NCBI GenBank assembly: GCA_030631725.1
Contig: DAOVKO010000098.1
Span: 1-7,473, forward strand
Length of the DNA: 7,473 nucleotides
Origin: Actinomycetes bacterium
GTDB taxonomy: Bacteria > Planctomycetota > Phycisphaerae > JAACET01
Reading direction: 5' to 3'
How positions within the stretch are numbered: position 1 is the stretch's first letter; each line of letters opens with the position of its first letter. Of this stretch, positions 1-5,736 are shown one piece after another. A model generated the notes under the pieces. That model was not told the origin of the DNA and made no database searches. It worked only from the letters and a program-made list of their open reading frames with translations. A program made the position numbers and the translations under genes.

Positions 1-74
1 ATTGTCCCCATGGCGTATCCACAGCAAAATGGTATTTACATTTTGATTCTTGATGTTTTAAGGGGTTCACACTG

Positions 75-692
75 ATGCAAGGACAACATCTGGTACCTAT
101 AGTTATCGAAAAGGAAGAACGGGCTGAGCGGGCTTACGATATTTTTTCGCGTCTGCTGAAGGACCGAATAATTTTTCTGACCGGAGCGATGGACGATCAG
201 GTTGCCAATCTGACCGTTGCCCAGATGCTGTTTCTCTCGCGGGAGAATCCCAAGGCCGACGTTAATTTCTACATCAATTCACCGGGCGGGTCGGTTACAG
301 CAGGGCTGGCGATCTACGACACCATGCAGTTTCTGCGCTGCGACGTGGCCACCTATTGCGTGGGACTGGCGGCGTCAATGGCAGCCCTGTTGCTGGCGGC
401 CGGGGCCAAGGGCAAGCGTCACGTTCTGCCCAACGCCAAGACGCTGATCCATCAACCGATGATTCGCGGGGCCATCCCCGGGGTGGCTACGGACCTGTCG
501 ATCGAAGCCAAGGAGATAATCCGGACGCGGCAGCGGATCTATGAAATCCTGGCCGGTCATACGGGGCAGAAGCTGAGCAAGATCGAGAAGGACTGTGACC
601 GCAACCTGTGGCTGAGCCCCGAGGAAACGGTCTCCTATGGCCTGGTTGACAGGGTGCTGAAGAAAATGCCAGCCGCTGCCGAGGAAGAATAG
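75..692 (+). CDS. clpP: ATP-dependent Clp protease proteolytic subunit, ClpP-like paralogue with Asn in the triad
   Basis: This is a serine peptidase of family S14. Such subunits form a barrel that degrades unfolded proteins fed in by AAA+ partners such as ClpX, ClpA or ClpC in the cytoplasm. At 205 residues it has family length and aligns with E. coli ClpP throughout. Visible landmarks are LVPIVIE at the N-terminus, the oxyanion SPGG at 69-72, nucleophile Ser101 in GLAASM, His126 in IHQP, and HTGQ at 162-165. The third triad position, Asp in DRD of E. coli ClpP, is Asn177 here (DRNLWLS, codon AAC at 603-605). The loop after HQP is two residues longer than usual and lacks the common QGQA. It ends in an acidic tail. 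AGGGG at 61-65, nine bases before the ATG, supports the start. The lipoprotein gene follows after 30 bases. ClpP identity is nearly certain; whether it is a fully active peptidase is not. An active paralogue elsewhere is likely. Confidence 0.95.
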   Translation: MQGQHLVPIVIEKEERAERAYDIFSRLLKDRIIFLTGAMDDQVANLTVAQMLFLSRENPKADVNFYINSPGGSVTAGLAIYDTMQFLRCDVATYCVGLAASMAALLLAAGAKGKRHVLPNAKTLIHQPMIRGAIPGVATDLSIEAKEIIRTRQRIYEILAGHTGQKLSKIEKDCDRNLWLSPEETVSYGLVDRVLKKMPAAAEEE

Positions 693-722
693 CTGCAGGT
701 AGCCCGGCAGGAGTGCTCAAAG

Positions 723-1370
723 ATGGTGTCAGTGCGTCTGGGGAGCATCTCGCGTTTGCAGGTAGGGCGGTTGGTGGTGTTGGCGGGGCTGGTGAGCCTG
801 GCCGGCTGTGCGGTCAAGACGGACGAGGTGCTGGAATTACAGAGGGACAATCGCGAGTTGCACAGGCAACTCCGGCAGGCTAAGGAGACTATTTCGGCTC
901 AGCATGAGACGCTGAGCCGAAGAGATGAGCAGATCAGTAGCCTGTTGGAGTTGGGGCCGGGGCGGCGGCTGGCGGAGCTGTTTGTTGTCGAGAAGATAAA
1001 GCTGAGTCGATATACGGGGGGATTCAATCCGGACAAGACCGGCGGCGACGACGGGGTGAGAGTGTATGTGATTCCCCAGGACGAAGGGGGCAGAACCGTT
1101 ACGGCCGCGGGAAGCGTCGAGATTGATGTCTTTGATTTGGCTCAGAAGGAGGAGTCGCTGCTGATGAGCTATTCCTTCACAGCCGCTCAGGCCAAAGAGC
1201 ACTGGCAGGGGGGCGGCTTGGCCAACCATTACAGTTTTACTTGTCTCTGGAAGGACGCTCTCCCCACCGGCAACGAAATCACCATTCGCGTGAAGTTCGT
1301 CGATTATCTGACCGGCCGAATCTTCACGGCCACCAAACAATGTAGCGTCCGCAATCCCAGCGCCGAGTAA
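723..1370 (+). CDS. Putative coiled-coil lipoprotein of unknown function
   Basis: I do not recognise a named family. The 215-residue product starts with a basic and hydrophobic segment (RLVVLAGLVSLAGC) ending in a lipobox with Cys29, so it is probably a lipid-anchored envelope protein. Residues about 35-75 are rich in Glu, Gln, Arg and Leu with heptad-like spacing (LELQRDNRELHRQLRQAK) and probably form a coiled coil. The C-terminal part, about 85-210, looks like a beta-rich domain, with GFNPDKTGGDDGVRVYVIPQD, EIDVFDLAQ and YLTGRIFTA as likely conserved stretches. Cys174 and Cys207 could form a disulfide. AGGAG at 709-713, nine bases before the ATG, supports the start. The 30-base gap after clpP and lack of a visible promoter suggest cotranscription. 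The long antisense frame over this gene looks like a shadow. Lipoprotein status is well supported; the role is unknown. Confidence 0.8.
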   Translation: MVSVRLGSISRLQVGRLVVLAGLVSLAGCAVKTDEVLELQRDNRELHRQLRQAKETISAQHETLSRRDEQISSLLELGPGRRLAELFVVEKIKLSRYTGGFNPDKTGGDDGVRVYVIPQDEGGRTVTAAGSVEIDVFDLAQKEESLLMSYSFTAAQAKEHWQGGGLANHYSFTCLWKDALPTGNEITIRVKFVDYLTGRIFTATKQCSVRNPSAE

Positions 1371-1424
1371 CAAACAGTTGTCGAATAAGGTCAGATTAGA
1401 AACCCTAGCCTGGCAAACTCGGCA

Positions 1425-1453
1425 ACTTGAGGTGCCAGATTGGCACCTCAAGT
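1425..1453. repeat. 29-base palindrome upstream of the ORF6N gene
   Basis: The arms ACTTGAGGTGCCA (1425-1437) and TGGCACCTCAAGT (1441-1453) are perfect reverse complements around the centre GAT. It lies 88 bases before the ORF6N start and 54 bases after the lipoprotein stop. No T-run follows, so a standard terminator is unlikely. It is 22/29 identical to the palindrome at 1744-1772, and every arm difference is compensatory. It may be an operator or other protein-binding site for a symmetrical dimer. Confidence 0.75.
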
Positions 1454-1541
1454 CGATAATCTTGCTAAGCCTCACCGGTATGGGCAAAACCATTGTTTTC
1501 TCTTAGCATGGGCGTACCTCGTGGTTCGTGGGAGTCTGGAC

Positions 1542-2070
1542 ATGGCAACTAAGAAGTCAATCATACCGGTGAAGCGCATTGAGCATTCAATCCTGTTGAT
1601 CCGGGGTCAAAGAATTATGCTTGATGCGGACTTAGCGGAATTATACAGAGTGGAAACCCGTTTTTTGGTCCAAGCAGTCAAGCGAAACATCGATCGCTTT
1701 CCGCCCGACTTCATGTTCCAGCTAAGCAAGGAGGAGTTTGACAACTTGAGATCACAAATTGTGATCTCAAGTCAATGGGGCGGCCGGCGTTATCCCCCCC
1801 TATGCTTTCACCGAGCAAGGCGTAGCTATGCTTTCAAGCGTCCTGCGCAGCAAACGTGCCGTTCTAGTGAACGTTCAGATCATGCGGACGTTTGTTCGTC
1901 TTCGCCGAATCCTTAGCTCTCACGCAGACCTAGCCCGCAAGCTCGCGGCTCTTGAACGGAAGTATGACCGGCGGTTCAAGGTAGTTTTTGACGCTATCCG
2001 ACAGCTCATGGCCCCGCCCCCTGGGCCCAAGCGAAAGCCCATAGGCTTCAAGACCGAAACGGAGAACTGA
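1542..2070 (+). pseudogene. ORF6N-domain DNA-binding protein, frameshifted
   Basis: ORF6N domains are found in phage antirepressor-like and KilA-N-related proteins and are thought to bind DNA. The start at 1542 (MATKKSIIPV) has GGGAG at 1530-1534. The first part carries the usual HSILLIRGQRIMLDADLAELY, FLVQAVKRNIDRFPPDFMFQL and SQWGGRRYPP. At 1794-1800 a run of seven C shifts the frame. Without one C the protein continues as YAFTEQGVAMLSSVLRSKRAV, then FVRLRRIL, LARKLAALERKYDRRFKVVFDAIRQLM and KRKPIGF, ending at 2070 as a family-like 175-residue protein. As written, translation stops at 1916 after 124 residues. It could be a decayed gene, a phase-variable or slippage-read gene, or a sequencing error. 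An in-frame extension upstream to 1440 looks unlike the family and overlaps the palindrome there. Family assignment is firm; the cause of the frameshift is open. Confidence 0.85.
1744..1772. repeat. 29-base palindrome inside the ORF6N coding sequence
   Basis: The arms ACTTGAGATCACAA (1744-1757) and TTGTGATCTCAAGT (1759-1772) are perfect reverse complements around the single base A1758. It encodes part of NLRSQIVISSQ in the ORF6N gene. It shares the outer ACTTGAG/CTCAAGT with the upstream palindrome at the same 29-base length, with centres 319 bases apart. Coding use does not by itself explain 14-base perfect symmetry. It may be an internal binding site or a hairpin in the mRNA. Confidence 0.75.
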
Positions 2071-2128
2071 GTATTCTGGAACGTCATCCCCGTTCTCAGA
2101 AGTCAGTTACGAACGAAGTAACATCTTG

Positions 2129-2152
2129 CCAGATTCGGGGAAATCTGGTTTT
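2129..2152 (+). terminator. Possible weak intrinsic terminator after the ORF6N gene
   Basis: CCAGATT (2129-2135) pairs with AATCTGG (2142-2148) across a six-base loop, and four T follow directly. It lies about 60 bases after the repaired ORF6N stop. The stem is only 7 bp and the T-run is short and ends in CCC, so efficiency would be modest. No T-run follows on the other strand, so it would not serve the minus-strand lipoprotein gene. Confidence 0.4.
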
Positions 2153-2184
2153 CCCTTGAGAATGTATTGTGTTTCTATACTTTT

Positions 2185-2219
2185 GGGCTGATATACCTAT
2201 CTCCATAAGTATGTAGCCC
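2185..2219. repeat. Imperfect inverted repeat between convergent genes
   Basis: GGGCT (2185-2189) pairs with AGCCC (2215-2219), and ATAC further in (2193-2196) pairs with GTAT (2209-2212), leaving a small internal bulge and a 12-base loop. It lies between the convergent ORF6N and TPR-lipoprotein genes. No T-run follows on either strand, so a terminator role is only possible, not shown. Confidence 0.35.
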
Positions 2220-2238
2220 TTCAAATTGGCCCCGGACC

Positions 2239-2268
2239 CTACCGCTACTGCCCCGCTACAGGCGGTAG
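2239..2268. repeat. Inverted repeat spanning the stop of the TPR lipoprotein gene
   Basis: CTACCGC (2239-2245) and GCGGTAG (2262-2268) are perfect 7-base complements across a 16-base loop and include the last base of the stop codon at 2245-2247. No T-run follows on the minus strand. It may affect transcript ends, or be chance. Confidence 0.25.
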
Positions 2269-2937
2269 TCTCTCGCCGAGAACACCGAGGTCGTGAGCGA
2301 CGTCGGGCTCTTGGGGATTGAGTTGGTAGGCAATCTTGAGATGCTTCCTAGCTGAGTCGAAATCACCGATGGCACGATAGAAGCGCCCGGCGGTAGCCTG
2401 GACATAGGAATCGCTCGGTGCAGCTCCGACGGCCTTGGCTAGGGCGGGGGCCACCTGGTCGGTACGTCCTGCGCGATAATAGGCCACGGCCAGAGTCAGA
2501 TAGATCCATCCGTGGTCGCGCTGGCGGACGATACTCACCGCCGTGGCCACCGCATCGTCTATCTCTTCCTGGGGGGCGTTCATCTGGACGAGGCAATCGA
2601 TCTTCCCGGAATGTGCTTTGCCGTTGCCGGGAAAACGCTGCAGGGCCTGGTCATACTCGCGTATGGCCCGGTTGTATTCCTTTAGGGCTTGGCTGGCTCT
2701 AGCCAATTTGTAGTGGCGGTCGGTAGGCCTGGGGTCGTGATCGACGGCCGATTGAAACTCCAACTGGGCCTTGCGGTAATTATCGTTGGCAGCCTGGTGG
2801 TCCCCATGGCTCTTGGCCTCCTTGGCAATATCGAAAGCTTCGAGTCCCCGCTTGGTGGCCTGGTCGGCGTGATAAATGTTACAGCCGCTGAGGAGCAAAC
2901 CCGCGGCCAACAGCGGTATAAAAAGATAGGTTTTCAT
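2245..2937 (-). CDS. TPR-repeat lipoprotein
   Basis: The product is 230 residues from the start at 2937. MKTYLFIPLLAAGLLLSGC is a classic lipoprotein signal with lipobox Cys19, so the protein is probably lipid-anchored in the envelope. The rest is helical with tetratricopeptide-like units at roughly 33-67, 73-104 (HYKLARASQALKEYNRAIREY), 143-173 (WIYLTLAVAYYRAGRTDQVAP) and 177-207 (YVQATAGRFYRAIGDFDSARKHL). TPR arrays bind partner proteins, so a scaffolding role is likely, but no partner is evident. GGAGG (minus strand, 2946-2950) sits eight bases before the 2937 start. An ATG 15 codons further upstream would put a poor N-terminus before the signal and was not chosen. The gene lies 90 bases downstream of aspS on the same strand and has a candidate promoter in the gap. 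TPR and lipoprotein calls are firm; the function is unknown. Confidence 0.85.
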   Translation of the reverse strand: MKTYLFIPLLAAGLLLSGCNIYHADQATKRGLEAFDIAKEAKSHGDHQAANDNYRKAQLEFQSAVDHDPRPTDRHYKLARASQALKEYNRAIREYDQALQRFPGNGKAHSGKIDCLVQMNAPQEEIDDAVATAVSIVRQRDHGWIYLTLAVAYYRAGRTDQVAPALAKAVGAAPSDSYVQATAGRFYRAIGDFDSARKHLKIAYQLNPQEPDVAHDLGVLGERLPPVAGQ

Positions 2938-2991
2938 CTGCGGTGCCTCCGTGAAAGCGAAGAGAAAACTTCTCGGTTTCAAGGCCCAGTC

Positions 2992-3020
2992 ATAGTACCA
3001 CGGCCCAGGGTTTGGGGCAA
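2992..3020 (-). promoter_or_regulatory. Candidate promoter of the TPR lipoprotein gene
   Basis: On the minus strand TTGCCC (3015-3020) and TACTAT (2992-2997) are separated by 17 bases. Each matches four of six consensus sigma-70 positions. Transcription would start near 2985, giving a leader of about 50 bases containing the GGAGG site. Cotranscription from aspS is equally possible. Confidence 0.3.
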
Positions 3021-3027
3021 GGGCGCC

Positions 3028-4854
3028 TCAGGGATGTTTCTTTTTGGCACTTAGCAGGCGCAGGCCGAGCTCACTCAACTGCTCGGGGTCCACCGTTGAT
3101 GGGGCCTCGGTCATCAGGCAGTTGCCCCTCTGGGTCTTGGGAAAGGCGATGACCTCGCGAATGGAATTAAGTCCGCAGAAAAGCATTACCAGACGATCCA
3201 GGCCCAGGGCGATGCCGCCGTGGGGGGCAGCGCCGGTCCGCAGAGCATCGAGGAGGAAGCCGAAACGTTGCTGGGCTTCCTCCTCGCCGATACCCAGCAG
3301 TGTAAAGATTCGCTTCTGCAGGTCCTGTTGGTGAATACGGATCGAGCCGCCGCCGAGCTCGGTGCCGTTGAGAATGATGTCGTAGGCCCGCGCCCGGACC
3401 TTCAGGGGTTCGGCTTCGAGGCGGTCGAGGTCCTGCGGATGCGGCGAGGTGAACGGATGGTGTGTGGGTGTAGGGCGATGAGTCTGGGGGTCAGTCTCGA
3501 AAAGTGGAAAATCCGTTATCCAGCAGAAGCGGAACTGGCCTTGGGGAATGAGGTTGAAACGCTCAGCCAGATTGGTCCGCAAGGCAGCGAGTGTTTTGGC
3601 CACCACATCGGGTGCATCGGCGATGGTCAGAATCACATCTCCCGGCTTGGCGTCGAAAGTGCTTCTGAGCTGGTCGAGCTGCTGGGGGGAGAAAAACTTG
3701 GCTATGGGGGCGTAGAGCTTGTCGGGGTCGATGCGGAACCAGGCAAGGCCCTTGGCGCCGACGCCCTGGACGAAGGTGGTCAGCTCGTCGAGCTCCTTGC
3801 GGGAGAGGCTGGCGCCGCCGGGCAGACAAATGCCGCGAACCTGCCCGCCGGATTCGATGGCCTTTCGATAAACCTGGAACTTACAATCCTCGGCCACGGC
3901 TTTGAGGTCCTTGAGCTCCATGGCGAAACGCAGGTCCGGACGGTCGCAGCCGAAGCGATCCATGGCTTCGGAATAGCTGATGTGGCCGAAAGGCTCGGGT
4001 ATTTCGATCTGCAGGATCTGGCGGGTGAGCTCTTTGAGCAGAGATTCGGTTACCTCCATGACCTGCTCTTCGGTGACGAAGGCCATCTCGAGGTCGAGCT
4101 GGGTGAACTCGGGCTGGCGGTCGGCCCGGAGGTCCTCGTCGCGGAAGCAGCGGACAATCTGGAAGTATTTGTCGTAGCCGGCGGTCATTAGAATCTGTTT
4201 GAAAAGCTGAGGGGACTGGGGCAAGGCGAAGAAGTGCCCGGGGCTCAGCCGGGCCGGTACCAGAAAGTCGCGGGCGCCTTCGGGGGTGCTCTTGGTCAAG
4301 AAAGGGGTTTCTATCTCCCAGAAGCCGCGCTGGTCGAGGAAGCTGCGTATTGCCTGGCAGATGCGGTGGCGGGTTTGGAGATTTTGCTGCATGGCTGGGC
4401 GGCGGAGGTCGAAGAAACGATAGCGCAGGCGGAGGTCCTCGGATACGTCGTGGCCTTCGCTGAGCTCGAAAGGCAGGGACTCCGGGCGGGCCAGTATCTC
4501 TAGCTGGTGGACGTCTACCTCGATTTGGCCGGTGGGCAGGTCGGGGTTGATGGTGCCTTCGGGGCGATGATCGACGACGCCCTCGACGGCGATGACGTGC
4601 TCGGTGCGGATGGACTCGGCCAAGCTGTGAGACTCAGTGTGGGTCTGAGGGTTGAAGACCAGCTGGGTGATGCCTTCGCGGTCGCGAAGATCGACGAAGA
4701 TGACGCCGCCGTGGTCGCGATAGGAATCTGCCCAGCCGGCTAACCTGACGGTGGAGCCGACGTCGGCGGCCCGGAGTTGGCCGCAGCGGTGGCTGCGAAT
4801 GTAGAGCGGGACGGAGGGTTGAGCTGGGCTGGACTCGCTGGGGACTGCTGTCAT
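3028..4854 (-). CDS. aspS: Aspartate--tRNA ligase, probably non-discriminating (Asp/Asn) type
   Basis: Class II synthetase that charges tRNA with aspartate in the cytoplasm. The 608 residues match bacterial AspRS from end to end: anticodon-binding OB fold about 20-130, motif 1 near 175-195 (GFWEIETPFLTKSTPEGARDF), motif 2 at 237-254 (FRDEDLRADRQPEFTQLD), the bacterial GAD insertion about 300-430, and motif 3 near 547-561 (GIALGLDRLVMLFCG). His48 in RDHGG and Gly100 in RPEGTIN match residues of non-discriminating enzymes such as that of Pseudomonas aeruginosa, where E. coli has Leu and Lys. This suggests it also makes Asp-tRNA(Asn) for the GatCAB amidotransferase. The N-terminus is about 19 residues longer than usual. 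AAGGAG (4863-4868) eight bases before the ATG supports it, and no other start codon lies before the conserved region. The gene is divergent from trpG. The long plus-strand frame opposite it is a shadow. Confidence 0.97.
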   Translation of the reverse strand: MTAVPSESSPAQPSVPLYIRSHRCGQLRAADVGSTVRLAGWADSYRDHGGVIFVDLRDREGITQLVFNPQTHTESHSLAESIRTEHVIAVEGVVDHRPEGTINPDLPTGQIEVDVHQLEILARPESLPFELSEGHDVSEDLRLRYRFFDLRRPAMQQNLQTRHRICQAIRSFLDQRGFWEIETPFLTKSTPEGARDFLVPARLSPGHFFALPQSPQLFKQILMTAGYDKYFQIVRCFRDEDLRADRQPEFTQLDLEMAFVTEEQVMEVTESLLKELTRQILQIEIPEPFGHISYSEAMDRFGCDRPDLRFAMELKDLKAVAEDCKFQVYRKAIESGGQVRGICLPGGASLSRKELDELTTFVQGVGAKGLAWFRIDPDKLYAPIAKFFSPQQLDQLRSTFDAKPGDVILTIADAPDVVAKTLAALRTNLAERFNLIPQGQFRFCWITDFPLFETDPQTHRPTPTHHPFTSPHPQDLDRLEAEPLKVRARAYDIILNGTELGGGSIRIHQQDLQKRIFTLLGIGEEEAQQRFGFLLDALRTGAAPHGGIALGLDRLVMLFCGLNSIREVIAFPKTQRGNCLMTEAPSTVDPEQLSELGLRLLSAKKKHP

Positions 4855-4901
4855 GCGGATGACTCCTTCTCGACGGGTGGTCGGGATACCTGGAAAGAGA
4901 C

Positions 4902-4929
4902 ATTATACAGCAGGAGAATGAGCAGTAAA
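4902..4929 (-). promoter_or_regulatory. Candidate sigma-70 promoter of aspS
   Basis: On the minus strand a perfect TATAAT (4902-4907) lies 16 bases after TTTACT (4924-4929, four of six matches to TTGACA). The start would be near 4895, giving a leader of about 40 bases. That is too short for a T-box or other long riboswitch. Confidence 0.55.
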
Positions 4930-5020
4930 GGACGCTTAGCGTAAGGTGGCAAATTTGGGTTGCCGATAGAATAATCAGCGGTTAGGATAGGTGGGCGGGT
5001 ATCGGAGCTGGACGAGAGTT

Positions 5021-5590
5021 ATGATTCTGATTATCGATAACTACGATTCATTTACCTATAACCTGGTGCAGCGGATCGGGGAGCTGGATTCGTCGATCGA
5101 GCTGCGTGTGTTTCGCAACGATAAGATTACGCTGGGCCAGGCTGGGCAGTTGGGGCCGGAGCGGGTGATTATTTCGCCGGGGCCTTGCACGCCGTTGGAG
5201 GCGGGGATCTCCAACGAGATTATCAAGCACTTTGCGCCGAAAGTGCCGCTGTTGGGTGTGTGCCTGGGGCATCAGTGTATTGGGCACTGTTTCGGGGCCA
5301 GTATCGTGCGGGCTGATCGGCTGATGCACGGCAAGACGTCGATGATTCATCATGACGGCAAGACCATTTACTCGGGGCTGGATAATCCGTTTGAGGCCAC
5401 GCGCTATCATTCGCTGATCATCAAGCCGGGTACTTTGCCGGATTGTTTTGAGATTACCGCCCGCACGGACCGTGATGAGATTATGGGCATCCGCCACAAG
5501 GAATTTGCCCTGGAAGGCGTGCAGTTCCATCCGGAAAGCTTCCTGACAGAGGTGGGGCCCAAGCTACTGCGAAACTTTCTGCAACTGTGA
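5021..5590 (+). CDS. trpG: Glutamine amidotransferase, anthranilate/aminodeoxychorismate synthase component II
   Basis: Class I glutamine amidotransferase that releases ammonia from glutamine for a chorismate-using partner (TrpE in tryptophan synthesis, PabB in folate synthesis). The 189 residues from ATG 5021 have the family length. Landmarks are MILIIDNYDSFTYNL at the N-terminus, the oxyanion SPGPCTP at 52-58, nucleophile Cys81 in GVCLGHQ, RLMHGKTS at 100-107, ATRYHSL at 126-132, and His170 and Glu172 in FHPES. A GTG start at 4991 would add ten unconserved residues, so the ATG was preferred, although its ribosome site is weak (GGAG at 5004-5007). No trpE or pabB is nearby, so it may be shared by both pathways (pabA is an equally good name). 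TAGAAT at 4967-4972 could be a -10 box, but no good -35 is seen. No leader peptide or attenuator is visible. Confidence 0.93.
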   Translation: MILIIDNYDSFTYNLVQRIGELDSSIELRVFRNDKITLGQAGQLGPERVIISPGPCTPLEAGISNEIIKHFAPKVPLLGVCLGHQCIGHCFGASIVRADRLMHGKTSMIHHDGKTIYSGLDNPFEATRYHSLIIKPGTLPDCFEITARTDRDEIMGIRHKEFALEGVQFHPESFLTEVGPKLLRNFLQL

Positions 5591-5736
5591 GTATCTCTTG
5601 TTTTCTGGTTGAACTTGCCGGGTTGCAGGCAGAGAGAGGGACTAGCTAAGCAAGGACATACAATGTTATATCGGAAACCCCAGATAAGATTTATAGAGTT
5701 CCTGATAAAGGCTGGTTCAACAGGAGGACTTGTTAG

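Noticed and set aside
1..75. Open frame from the window edge ending in TGA that overlaps the clpP ATG (TGATG)
   Set aside because: Only 24 codons are visible, the translation resembles nothing I know, and the bases are AT-rich as in a leader. It could be the tail of an upstream gene, but the evidence is too thin.
837..1493. 218-codon minus-strand frame over the lipoprotein gene
   Set aside because: It is antisense to a well-supported gene with a lipobox and ribosome site, has no such signals itself, and runs through the palindrome at 1425-1453.
2079..2122. Short inverted repeats such as GTTAC-7 bases-GTAAC after the ORF6N gene
   Set aside because: Five-base stems are expected by chance at this density, and no T-run or conserved context supports a function.
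3220..4191. 323-codon plus-strand frame opposite aspS
   Set aside because: Long antisense frames are expected against GC-rich codons. The composition is repetitive Gly, Glu, Leu and Val with no domain, and aspS is certain.
4855..5020. T-box, attenuator or leader peptide controlling aspS or trpG
   Set aside because: The aspS leader from the predicted start is about 40 bases. No T-box motif, short Trp-rich frame or terminator-antiterminator pair was found. Only small imperfect repeats such as ACGCT-T-AGCGT are present.
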